Assembly (NCBI GenBank): GCA_947493215.1
Contig: CANLQE010000001.1
Span: forward strand, 1,737,404 to 1,801,403
Direction: 5' to 3'
Origin: an uncultured Sphingomonadaceae bacterium
Lineage (GTDB): Bacteria > Pseudomonadota > Alphaproteobacteria > Sphingomonadales > Sphingomonadaceae
Length of the DNA stretch: 64,000 bases
In this document: in pieces, positions 26,692-33,920 of the stretch
Layout of the letters: every line of letters begins with the position of its first letter
Numbering within the stretch: position 1 is the stretch's first letter
The notes under the pieces: model-generated
Database searches by the model: none
Told to the model about the DNA's origin: nothing
Seen by the model: only the letters and a program-made list of their open reading frames with translations
Made by a program: the position numbers and the translations under genes

Positions 26692-27705
26692 ATGTCTGCA
26701 ACAGTCCATCATTTGGGGCGTGAAGCCGCTCCGTCGCTAGAACCGCTTATGACGCTTGTCGCCAGCGATATGAATCAGGTGAACAGTGTCATTTTGGACC
26801 GTATGCAGTCCGAAATCCCCTTGATCCCGGAATTGGCGGGTCATCTGATCGCGGGCGGCGGCAAGAGGATGCGTCCCATGCTGACGCTGGCCGCTGCAAA
26901 ATTGATCGGATATGAAGGCAATCGCCATTATAAACTGGCTGCTGCGGTAGAGTTTATCCACACTGCCACTTTGCTGCATGATGATGTCGTTGATGGGTCT
27001 GATCTCAGGCGCGGCAAAAAAACGGCCAATCTGGTTTTCGGAAACCCGGCAACAGTATTGGTTGGCGACTTTCTGTTCAGCCGGTCTTTTGAATTGATGG
27101 TAGAAGATGGTTCGCTCAAAGTATTGAAAATCCTGTCCAGCGCGTCAGCGATTATTGCGGAGGGTGAGGTTAACCAGCTCACTGCTCAGCGCAAAATTGA
27201 TACCAGCGAAGATCGTTACCTCGATATCATCGGATCGAAGACGGCGGCCCTGTTTGCCGCCGCCAGCCGTATCTCTGCGGTCGTTGCCGAACGGGATGAA
27301 GAGACGGAATTGGCGCTGGATTCATATGGCCGCAACCTCGGCATTGCTTTTCAATTGGTGGACGACGCCATTGATTATTCTTCCGATAGCGAAACTATGG
27401 GCAAAGATGCCGGTGATGATTTCCGTGAAGGCAAGGTTACGCTGCCCGTAATTTTTGCCTATGCACGCGGCAGTGAAGAGGATCGCAAATTCTGGAAAGA
27501 CGCGATTATCGGTCATAAAATCACCGATGATGATCTGGCTTATGCAACCGGTCTGCTCAAGAAAACCGGCGCAATTGACGATACGATTTCCCGCGCGCGC
27601 CATTATGGACAGCGGGCTATTGATGCACTGGGCACCTTTCCGTCGGGCAAGGCAAAAGCCGCGATGACCGAAGCAGTTGAATTTGCAATTTCACGCGCTT
27701 ATTGA
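26692..27705 (+). CDS. ispB: Polyprenyl (octaprenyl/decaprenyl) diphosphate synthase
   Basis: Trans-prenyltransferase of 337 residues. First Asp-rich motif LLHDDVVDGSDLRRG and second QLVDDAIDYSSD are intact, with the preceding GGGKRMRPML stretch. It builds the isoprenoid side chain of ubiquinone. The ATG at 26692 follows ATGGGAT; a frame extending 24 codons upstream adds unconserved residues. The divergent chorismate mutase lies 129 bases away. Chain length cannot be read from sequence by eye; sphingomonads usually make Q-10. Confidence 0.92.
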   Translation: MSATVHHLGREAAPSLEPLMTLVASDMNQVNSVILDRMQSEIPLIPELAGHLIAGGGKRMRPMLTLAAAKLIGYEGNRHYKLAAAVEFIHTATLLHDDVVDGSDLRRGKKTANLVFGNPATVLVGDFLFSRSFELMVEDGSLKVLKILSSASAIIAEGEVNQLTAQRKIDTSEDRYLDIIGSKTAALFAAASRISAVVAERDEETELALDSYGRNLGIAFQLVDDAIDYSSDSETMGKDAGDDFREGKVTLPVIFAYARGSEEDRKFWKDAIIGHKITDDDLAYATGLLKKTGAIDDTISRARHYGQRAIDALGTFPSGKAKAAMTEAVEFAISRAY

Positions 27706-27731
27706 GACGCTCATCTACTAAGGAAAATGTG

Positions 27732-28010
27732 ATGGCCGCACGGATTTATCAAAACCCTATGAATGCAATGCAGTCGGGCAGAGCGCTGACGGACAAATGG
27801 ATGCTGGAATTTGAACCCTCCGAAGCGCGTAAGGCTGATGCATTGACCGGTTGGGCCGGGTCTGGTGATACCCAGCGTCAAGTGGAGATGAAGTTTCCGA
27901 CAGTGGAAGCTGCAAAGGCTTATGCCGACAAATATGGCATTGCTTATTCCATTGTACCAACGCCTAATAAGACATTGAAATTACAAGCCTATGCCGACAA
28001 TTTCCGGTAA
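27732..28010 (+). CDS. NDUFS4-type complex I accessory subunit
   Basis: Protein of 92 residues of the ETC complex I subunit family, the alphaproteobacterial counterpart of mitochondrial NDUFS4. Seen are the N-terminal ARIYQNPMNAMQSG stretch, the W-x-LEFEP segment, DALTGWAGSGDTQRQV and KYGIAYSIVP. It stabilises the NADH dehydrogenase arm. AGGAAAATGTG before the ATG fixes the start. It is far from nuo genes, as is common for this subunit. Its position just behind the ubiquinone-tail synthase is suggestive only. Confidence 0.88.
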   Translation: MAARIYQNPMNAMQSGRALTDKWMLEFEPSEARKADALTGWAGSGDTQRQVEMKFPTVEAAKAYADKYGIAYSIVPTPNKTLKLQAYADNFR

Positions 28011-28019
28011 ACTTTCTGC

Positions 28020-28562
28020 TTACCTAGGTTGAAGAAGCAACAATAGTCTAACGTCAATAGCGGCGCCTTCAGCGCGTTTGGCGTCGATAAAATCACCCAA
28101 TTCTTCAAGGGCGACCCGATGGACGGTTATATTCTCTCCCGCGACGCCACCGCCTTCCCCAACCTTGGTCAGGCCTCCTGCTTTGAACAGAGAAAAGCTT
28201 TCGGATACCATGCCGGGGGATGAATAAAACTCACCGCAATCTTCCATTTGTTCGGCGCGATAGCCGGTCTCTTCTTCCAGTTCGCGGTTGGCAGCTAGCG
28301 AGGCATCTTCATTGCTATTGTCGTGATGATCCCCAACAAGACCAGCCGGCAGCTCGATGCATTTTTTGCCAAGCGGGACGCGATATTGTTCGACCAGCAG
28401 CACATGACCGTCATCAATTGCTAAAATCACAGCGGCCCTTATGCCCCGGCTGCGCGAGACATATTCCCAGCGGCCTTGTCGCTTGGCCGTGATGAAGCGG
28501 CCCTCCCACATGGTTTCGACGGGCGCGTCGGCATCGGGGAAGTCGGAATCGCCGGTGCTCAA
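28020..28562 (-). CDS. Nudix hydrolase (ADP-ribose pyrophosphatase-like)
   Basis: Protein of 180 residues with a Nudix box ending NRELEEETGY (residues REL-EE-x-GY coordinate Mg). The usual Gly before the box sits two residues early because the GLVGDHHDNSNED loop is longer, as in the ADP-ribose/NDP-sugar subgroup. The preceding LVEQYRVPLGKKCIELPAG is typical of ADP-ribose pyrophosphatases. Last gene of the LemA-TPM operon; its start overlaps the stop of the TPM gene before it by four bases. Confidence 0.87.
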   Translation of the reverse strand: MSTGDSDFPDADAPVETMWEGRFITAKRQGRWEYVSRSRGIRAAVILAIDDGHVLLVEQYRVPLGKKCIELPAGLVGDHHDNSNEDASLAANRELEEETGYRAEQMEDCGEFYSSPGMVSESFSLFKAGGLTKVGEGGGVAGENITVHRVALEELGDFIDAKRAEGAAIDVRLLLLLQPR

Positions 28563-29245
28563 ATTTCGATCAACCGATCGGGCAGTTCATTCGGGTTTTT
28601 ATCGGTTTTGGGGAAATGCTCTTTCAGCACCACACCAACATGACGCACGGCGGCGGCCATGCCTTCACCGGGGCGGCCCGCGCGGACTTCATCGATCAGC
28701 GCTACCATCGCCTCACCCCAGACTTCCGGTGAAACCTTCTGCGCAATCGCTTCGTCAGCCACTATTTCAGCACGATGTTCTGAAAGGGAAACGTAAATTA
28801 ATATTCCCGTGAGACCCATGGTGCGGCGTTCTGCGCCAACCTTGAAGAAATCTATCGCCCGCTTGCGGACGCGGCGTTGTTTGGTGCTTTTTGGCGTGAC
28901 GAAAAGCCGAAGGGGCATCCAGGCGAAAACATAACGCATGATCAGAAACAAGGCGACGCTGGCAACGAAGAGAATGGCCATCTGTTCACCCGCGGTGGTA
29001 AAATCTTGCTCCCAGCCGCCGAATAAGCCCGTGATGATGGATTGATAAAAGGCTGGAAAAATCGCTAGTGATGACAGGAATAAAAAGGTGATACCAATGG
29101 CCCATTGAAGGCCTGCATCATGATATTTGTCCGATAGATCGGTGACGATCGTTACAATCTCTCCATCGGTAAATTTCTCAGCCTCGCTGACCGCTGCGGT
29201 GACAAGTTCGTGGTCTGCTTCAGAAAGCTGATTTACTTTTTTCAT
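28559..29245 (-). CDS. TPM-domain membrane protein
   Basis: Protein of 228 residues with a TPM fold split by two membrane helices at about residues 48-66 and 90-110 (IGITFLFLSSLAIFPAFYQ and MAILFVASVALFLIMRYVF). The family features are DGEIVTIVTDLSDKYHDAG and, after the helices, TMGLTGILIYVSLSEHRAEI. AGGAGG lies six bases before the ATG at 29245, which makes this the start instead of the ATG two codons upstream; stop and start then share TAATG with the previous gene. Third TPM gene of the operon. Confidence 0.85.
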   Translation of the reverse strand: MKKVNQLSEADHELVTAAVSEAEKFTDGEIVTIVTDLSDKYHDAGLQWAIGITFLFLSSLAIFPAFYQSIITGLFGGWEQDFTTAGEQMAILFVASVALFLIMRYVFAWMPLRLFVTPKSTKQRRVRKRAIDFFKVGAERRTMGLTGILIYVSLSEHRAEIVADEAIAQKVSPEVWGEAMVALIDEVRAGRPGEGMAAAVRHVGVVLKEHFPKTDKNPNELPDRLIEI

Positions 29246-30048
29246 TACCATCCTCCTGATGCGCCGCCGCCGCCAAAGCTACCGCCTCCGCCGCCAAAGC
29301 CGCCTCCGCCAAAACCACCGCCGCCGCCAAATCCTCCACCGGAGCTGCCCCATCCACTCGAGCCACCACCGCCCCAGATAACAACCGGGCCAGCGCCACC
29401 ACGATAGCGTCTGCCGCCCCGTGAGTTGGAGACGGACATGATGAAAATAACGATCATCACCACGATCCAAAATATCGCCAGACCGCCTTCACCGTCATTA
29501 GAGCGTTCGCGTTGTTGGCTGGCTGCCTGTGAAGCAAAGGCGCGTGCTTCCTCTTCGGGCAGCATTAGCTGAGACGTAATCGCGTCCACACCAGCCGTTA
29601 TGCCTGCGGGCATGTCATTATTGCGAAACTGCGGTAATATGGCGTTCTGAATGATCATGGCAGACAAGGCATCCGTCATGATAGCTTCCAATCCATAACC
29701 CACTTCGATGCGGACCTTGCGATCATTGGGCGCGATCAGCAATATGATACCATTATCTTTCTCGGTTTCGCCGTCGCCATCCTGTCCTATGCCCCATTTC
29801 CGGCCCAACTGATAGCCATAGTCAGAAATATCATAACCCTCTAAACTGGACACCGTGGCGACAACCATTTGCCGGTTTGAGTTTGTTTCCAGTGCTTCCA
29901 ATTTGGCCGCAAGCGCGGCCTCTTGGGCAGGATCAAGCAAGTTTGCCTGATCCACGACCTGGCCCGTGAGTTCGGGGAAATTTTGTGCTGCAGCGGGAAC
30001 CGCTAACGCGCATAATACCAAAATGAACAGCGAACGTATCAGCGTCAT
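29245..30048 (-). CDS. TPM-domain protein with signal peptide and Gly-rich tail (YgcG-like)
   Basis: Protein of 267 residues. A signal peptide (LIRSLFILVLCALAVPAAAQ) precedes a TPM domain (about 25-150: LTGQVVDQANLLDPAQEAAL, VRIEVGYGLEAIMTDA). A single membrane helix follows near 195-212 (IFWIVVMIVIFIMSV), then a tail made of Gly, Ser and Phe ending GGGGASGGW. This is the YgcG layout. Its start overlaps the stop of the upstream TPM lipoprotein gene by four bases (ATGA). TPM proteins have been linked to membrane stress and photosystem repair, but no reaction can be assigned here. Confidence 0.87.
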   Translation of the reverse strand: MTLIRSLFILVLCALAVPAAAQNFPELTGQVVDQANLLDPAQEAALAAKLEALETNSNRQMVVATVSSLEGYDISDYGYQLGRKWGIGQDGDGETEKDNGIILLIAPNDRKVRIEVGYGLEAIMTDALSAMIIQNAILPQFRNNDMPAGITAGVDAITSQLMLPEEEARAFASQAASQQRERSNDGEGGLAIFWIVVMIVIFIMSVSNSRGGRRYRGGAGPVVIWGGGGSSGWGSSGGGFGGGGGFGGGGFGGGGGSFGGGGASGGW

Positions 30049-30632
30049 GATGCTTGTTTCTCCTTGAGGGTTAGCGGCAACTCATTATCATTCAATTTTA
30101 TGGTCGGGCTCGTCCGCATCTTTGCGATTAAACTGTCGGCGCCCGACACAATGCCTTCTTCCATCTTGCCGTCTTCAAATGCCGGTAAGATATCTTCCCG
30201 TATCACCTTTGCGCAAAAGGGATCGCTCAGGGAGCCTTCAAGACCATAGCCGACCGCAATGCGAACTTTACGTTCATTGGGAGCTACCAATAAGATAACG
30301 CCGTCATCGCGTTCGGAATGTCCGATTGCCCAGCGTCTGCCCAGATCGACTGAATATTCAACTATGTCCAAACCGTTTAGACTGTCCGTCGTGACAATCA
30401 CAAACTGTGGGCCAGCTTCTCTCTCAAGCCTCGCAAGTTTTTCAGTTAATATCTTCTCAACCTGGATATCCAATAGATCGGCTTGATCGACTACTCGGCC
30501 AGTCAGTTGGATCGTAGCGTCGTTGACTTTGGCACTGTTGTTCTCAAAGGGCGTTGTCGCCTCATTGCACCCTGCAACCAGCAGCGATGTGAAGACAACG
30601 CTTTGGAGCAAGGGCAGGCGATTTACTTTCAC
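30045..30632 (-). CDS. TPM-domain lipoprotein
   Basis: Protein of 195 residues starting with GTG. A lipoprotein signal ends in LLVAGC (Cys about residue 22), so it is probably anchored in a membrane. The TPM domain shares LTGRVVDQADLLDIQVE and VRIAVGYGLEGSLSD with the next gene, showing that the two are duplicates. It lacks the Gly-rich tail and second membrane helix. It lies three bases after lemA. Confidence 0.85.
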   Translation of the reverse strand: MKVNRLPLLQSVVFTSLLVAGCNEATTPFENNSAKVNDATIQLTGRVVDQADLLDIQVEKILTEKLARLEREAGPQFVIVTTDSLNGLDIVEYSVDLGRRWAIGHSERDDGVILLVAPNERKVRIAVGYGLEGSLSDPFCAKVIREDILPAFEDGKMEEGIVSGADSLIAKMRTSPTIKLNDNELPLTLKEKQAS

Positions 30633-30635
30633 CCC

Positions 30636-31226
30636 TTAAAAAGCAACTGCTGGTGCTTCATCCGCGCCTTCGGTCGTGGCAGCAAATGGTTCCATCGGCT
30701 CTGCACCGTGAATAATCTTTGCACCGATAATATCGGGGAAGGTCCGGATGGTTGTATTATATTGCCGGACCGCCTCATTATAATCGCGGCGTGCCACATT
30801 GATGCGGTTTTCCGTCCCTTCAAGCTGGCTTTGCAGCGCGAGGAAGTTCTGATTGGATTTGAGATCAGGATAGGCCTCTACGGTTGCCAATAGACGGCCA
30901 AGACCTTGCGAAAGCTGTCCTTGTGCTGCGGCATATTCCTGAATTTTTGAAGCATCGCCCAAATCATCGGCGCTGACTTGAATGGAAGTCGCCTTTGCGC
31001 GTGCTTCAACCACAGCGGTCAGCGTGTCCTGTTCCTGTGCTGCAAAGCCTTTCACGGTCTCGACCAGATTGGGGATAAGGTCAGCACGGCGTTGATAGGT
31101 GCTCTCGACATCGGCCCATTTGGCCTTGGCTTGTTCTTCCGCCGTCGGGACGCTGTTAATGCCGCACGCGCTCAACGCGAGGGCCAATACTGGTACCGCC
31201 AAAAACTTGGTGAATCTGCCACGCAT
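30636..31226 (-). CDS. lemA: LemA family lipoprotein
   Basis: LemA protein of 196 residues. The N-terminus is a lipoprotein signal (FLAVPVLALALSAC). The mature part is long helices with the family signature AKWADVESTYQRRADLIPNL and a later DYNEAVRQYNTTIRTFPD. GGGAGA nine bases before the ATG at 31226 decides this start over one six codons upstream. First gene of an operon with three TPM genes and a Nudix gene. LemA and TPM proteins are frequent neighbours, which suggests joint work at the membrane; their function is not settled. Confidence 0.9.
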   Translation of the reverse strand: MRGRFTKFLAVPVLALALSACGINSVPTAEEQAKAKWADVESTYQRRADLIPNLVETVKGFAAQEQDTLTAVVEARAKATSIQVSADDLGDASKIQEYAAAQGQLSQGLGRLLATVEAYPDLKSNQNFLALQSQLEGTENRINVARRDYNEAVRQYNTTIRTFPDIIGAKIIHGAEPMEPFAATTEGADEAPAVAF

Positions 31227-31370
31227 ATTAATTTTCTCCCTCATTCAGGCCTAGCGCCTTCTCATATGTAAAAAATAGGTACGAAAACCGGCAAATGCAA
31301 TGACTTCCCTCGACAAATTCGGGGTTATCGGGCATTTAACCATCATCTTACGGGGAAGAGGAGTATTTCA

Positions 31371-31790
31371 ATGTTTTCAGAATTTAAAGAGTTTATCCTA
31401 AAAGGCAATGTGCTGGATTTGGCAGTTGCGGTCATTATCGGGGCCGCTTTTGCAACGATTACGACATCATTGACCGAAGATGTGATTATGCCGATTGTTA
31501 GCGCGATTTTCGGTACCCCTGATTTTGGCAGCATGTTCATCCTGCTCGCCACACCGCCAGCGGAACTGGCCGGGTCTACTGACTATGCGGCACTGAAAGA
31601 AGCCGGCGTTCCGATGCTGGGTTGGGGACAATTCCTGACGGTTGTAATCAACTTTGTGATACTGGCGTTCATCATCTTCATGATCGTGCGCTATGCCAAT
31701 AAAGTGATGGCGAAGAAGGAAGCAGAAGCACCGTCCGGTCCAAGCGAAATTGATTTGCTGACCGAAATTCGCGATAGCCTTAAAAAATAA
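31371..31790 (+). CDS. mscL: MscL, large-conductance mechanosensitive channel
   Basis: Channel protein of 139 residues with the N-terminal amphipathic helix (FSEFKEFILKGNVLDLAVAV), the pore helix TM1 (VIIGAAFATITTSLTEDVIM) and TM2 (FLTVVINFVILAFIIFMIV), then a charged cytoplasmic helix (SEIDLLTEIRDSLK). It opens on membrane tension to release solutes after osmotic downshift. GAAGAGGAG precedes the ATG. Stand-alone gene with its own terminator. Confidence 0.96.
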   Translation: MFSEFKEFILKGNVLDLAVAVIIGAAFATITTSLTEDVIMPIVSAIFGTPDFGSMFILLATPPAELAGSTDYAALKEAGVPMLGWGQFLTVVINFVILAFIIFMIVRYANKVMAKKEAEAPSGPSEIDLLTEIRDSLKK

Positions 31791-31820
31791 ACGTTAATTC
31801 AATCGTTTAGCGAAATATCT

Positions 31821-31856
31821 ATAGGCGCGGATAGCAATATCCGCGCCTATATTTTT
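31821..31856 (+). terminator. Intrinsic terminator of mscL
   Basis: A perfect 13-base stem, ATAGGCGCGGATA (31821-31833) with TATCCGCGCCTAT (31838-31850), closed by a GCAA tetraloop and followed by ATTTTT. Confidence 0.93.
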
Positions 31857-32098
31857 GCGGCATTCTCTTTTCATTCAGAATTAAGCGCCTATATAGGGTC
31901 TGTCTGCTTCGGCGGACTATGGTGATAAATTGTGATGTGCAATAGGCACAACGGACCCGGGGGCGGTACCCGGCGGCTCCACCATTTGGGATGTTTTTAC
32001 AGCATCTTTGTTGATGGGGCCGAACTAGGATCGACGTGTGTTGAAAAGCATTATTTTTACCCGGCCTGAGTATGCCGTGATTGCTCATAACTATAAGT

Positions 32099-32134
32099 GC
32101 AAATGATAATGAAGCACTCGCAGTAGCGGCTTAA
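32099..32134 (+). other. ssrA: tmRNA proteolysis-tag reading frame
   Basis: Starting at the resume codon GCA the frame reads ANDNEALAVAA and then TAA. The AAA-like hydrophobic end (VAA) is what ClpXP recognises. This tag supports placement in Sphingomonadales, where ANDNEALA-type tags are usual. Confidence 0.93.
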
Positions 32135-32185
32135 TCTATCGACCTTCGTGGTCGTAACTTAAGAAGTTAAAGCGCGGTTGGACCC

Positions 32186-32277
32186 ACCGGGCAACAGAAG
32201 GGATACCGGCGGCCTGGGGGTGCCGAGCAACAGAAACCCCCACCTTTCAAAATTACGCTGAGCGCCGAGCAACAGAA
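32186..32277 (+). repeat. ssrA: Three copies of a 14-base loop sequence in the tmRNA coding piece
   Basis: The 14-mer GCCGAGCAACAGAA occurs identically at 32222-32235 and 32264-32277, and as ACCGGGCAACAGAA at 32186-32199. Each copy sits in a hairpin loop closed by a different stem: CCC/GGG, TGGGGGT/ACCCCCA and TGAGC/GCTCA. Loop sequence is kept while stems differ, which points to a recognised RNA module. Confidence 0.8.
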
Positions 32278-32319
32278 GCTCACCACTTTATTTTTGGCGA
32301 AGTGCGGAGAGTTGACCGA

Positions 32320-32550
32320 TCAATATTCCCGACCGAAGCTTCTATGATAGTCAATCGCTTCGATCATTTTTGCGCCAGCCATGAACACCGCGCCGGTGCA
32401 GGCGAGGAATAATAGCTTTCCACCAAATCCGGGATATTGCACCAGATAATCTTGGCCGCGCGCCACAGCCCCTGTGGCAAGGGCATAGACAATCAGGAAT
32501 GCTTCAAATTTCGTCTTGATGATGAACAGTCTTTTGAATTTTTTCCACAT
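32320..32550 (-). CDS. Small two-helix membrane protein, function unknown
   Basis: Protein of 76 residues with a basic start (MWKKFKRLFIIKTKFE) and two membrane segments at about 17-35 (FLIVYALATGAVARG) and 45-65 (LLFLACTGAVFMAGAK). I recognise no named family. It ends next to the tmRNA gene and begins 67 bases from a perfect CtrA-type box. A coding gene is likely because the frame is compact, membrane-like and starts with an ATG in an otherwise open gap. Confidence 0.65.
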   Translation of the reverse strand: MWKKFKRLFIIKTKFEAFLIVYALATGAVARGQDYLVQYPGFGGKLLFLACTGAVFMAGAKMIEAIDYHRSFGREY

Positions 32551-32616
32551 GTAAAATTAGGTAGCAAGCCCTGTGCCAAGCCCGAAAAAGTGGGATTTTT
32601 CAGGACTCGAACATAG

Positions 32617-32631
32617 TTAACTGTAAGTTAA
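32617..32631 (-). promoter_or_regulatory. Perfect CtrA-type box (TTAA-N7-TTAA)
   Basis: TTAA at 32617-32620 and TTAA at 32628-32631 with seven bases between; the whole is also a 15-base inverted repeat (TTAACT-GTA-AGTTAA). It lies 67 bases before the small membrane protein gene and just behind astB. Only that small gene is in position to be controlled by it. A weak astB terminator is a less likely alternative, as no T-run follows. Confidence 0.45.
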
Positions 32632-32653
32632 TTCGACAGTTGGCGACCGAAAT

Positions 32654-33916
32654 TCAGCTGTCGAGTTCCGTCAATGTGCAACGTTGCAATAGTTTCCCGC
32701 GGGCGCTTTGTACTTGCTCTAGCAAACTGGCGTCGGTCAACTGATTGGGCAATATGGTTTTCGGCCAATATTGCTCCACCACTTCGGCAATGATATCCAG
32801 TTTTTCGGGCGTCGCCATGAAGCGCTGATCAACGCGCGCAGGGTCAGCAACAACCCGTAACCTTAAGCATGCTGGACCGCCGCCATTGGCCATCGATTGG
32901 CGCACATCAACGGGGCATAGCGTGCGGACCGGGCCGTTGCCGGACACCAGCTCCTGCAGATAGGACCAAACCGCCTGATTGTCCTTTGCCTCGGTTGGCA
33001 GGATCAGGGCCATACCGCCGTTATCAGGCAGGGTGACCAACTGCGCATTGAACAAATAGGATTTGATCGCGTCGGCGAGGCTGACCTTGTCCGCTGGCAC
33101 CGTGATGATCTCGACTGCCGGAAATTTGCGCGCGACTTCGGCGTAAAATTCTTCCCGGTGCTCAAACGCATCTTCATGGGCAAAAAGCACTTGATCATTG
33201 GCAACCGCGACGACGTCATTGTGGAATGCGCCAGCGGCAATGGCTTTTTCCGATTGCTGGGCAAAGATGACGCGGTCTTTCGACAGTCCATGCTTTCGCG
33301 CAACGGCTTTGCTGGACTCGATATGCTGGCGCGCCGGAAAAGGTCCGCCGGTTTTGCCATAGATAAATATCTCAACCCCAGCTTTGCCATGAGAGGGGCA
33401 AAGTCGCATGTGATTTGCCGCGCCCTCGTCTCCAAATGGCGGCGGTACGGGCGCGTGAACGCTGAAATGGTCGTGATCAGCAAAAGCGAGTTGCAGCTGC
33501 GCCAAGGTGCCGGACCATTCATGGCTGCGGTGCGGCATGGTTTGGAGATTGGCCACGGTGAGATGACATTTGCCATCGGTGCTATCGGCGGCAGGCGAGA
33601 TGGTCGCGGCATTGGCCGCCCACATAGAGGAGGCCGAATAAGCTGCGGCCCGGATATGGGATTCTGCCTGTTCCACTGTCGTGCCGAGCGCATTTAACCA
33701 GGCTTTATTGGGCCGGTCGAGCGGCATGAAGAAGCCCTGCGCCAAACCCAGATCGATATTGTGCCGCATCTTTGCGATGCCCTGAAGGGCGGCCTGACGC
33801 GGATAAGAAGCCTCTCCGGCATTGGTTGATGATGCGATATTGCCGAGGCTGAGGCCGGCATAATTATGGCTGGGACCAATAATCCCATCGAAGTTAATTT
33901 CCTGAATCATGGTCAT
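32654..33916 (-). CDS. astB: AstB, N-succinylarginine dihydrolase
   Basis: Enzyme of 420 residues, close to the usual ~445. It hydrolyses N2-succinylarginine to succinylornithine, CO2 and ammonia, the second step of the arginine succinyltransferase pathway. Family stretches are EINFDGIIGPSHNYAGLSLG at the start, GAFHNDVVAVANDQVLFAHE in the middle with the catalytic His, and MANGGGPACLRLRVV near the end with the catalytic Cys. AAGG seven bases before the ATG at 33916 fixes the start. It follows astA by four bases. Confidence 0.95.
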   Translation of the reverse strand: MTMIQEINFDGIIGPSHNYAGLSLGNIASSTNAGEASYPRQAALQGIAKMRHNIDLGLAQGFFMPLDRPNKAWLNALGTTVEQAESHIRAAAYSASSMWAANAATISPAADSTDGKCHLTVANLQTMPHRSHEWSGTLAQLQLAFADHDHFSVHAPVPPPFGDEGAANHMRLCPSHGKAGVEIFIYGKTGGPFPARQHIESSKAVARKHGLSKDRVIFAQQSEKAIAAGAFHNDVVAVANDQVLFAHEDAFEHREEFYAEVARKFPAVEIITVPADKVSLADAIKSYLFNAQLVTLPDNGGMALILPTEAKDNQAVWSYLQELVSGNGPVRTLCPVDVRQSMANGGGPACLRLRVVADPARVDQRFMATPEKLDIIAEVVEQYWPKTILPNQLTDASLLEQVQSARGKLLQRCTLTELDS

Positions 33917-33920
33917 TTAT

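Larger units (their letters stand above)
31885..32295 (+). ncRNA. ssrA: Two-piece (circularly permuted) tmRNA
   Basis: The acceptor part comes first and ends in CCA at 31982-31984, behind a T-arm whose stem CCGGG/CCCGG closes a GGCGGTA loop. A UUCG-capped hairpin (GTCTGC/GCGGAC) lies at about 31903-31918, near the probable 5' end. After a 31-base spacer the coding part starts at 32016 with GGGGCCG, which pairs with CGGCTCC of the acceptor part to make the seven-base-pair acceptor stem. The tag frame is at 32099-32134, followed by structured RNA to about 32290, where the last hairpin is followed by a T-rich run. This order is the permuted tmRNA of alphaproteobacteria; processing of the spacer gives two RNAs. 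Outer ends are approximate. Confidence 0.93.

Noticed and set aside
29210-29407. Proline-rich frame opposite the TPM genes
   Set aside because: It is the antisense reading of the Gly-rich tail codons (GGC/GGT runs) of the TPM protein.
31819-32088. 89-codon frame across the terminator and tmRNA
   Set aside because: It runs antisense through the mscL terminator and the tmRNA acceptor part; the RNA gene explains the sequence.
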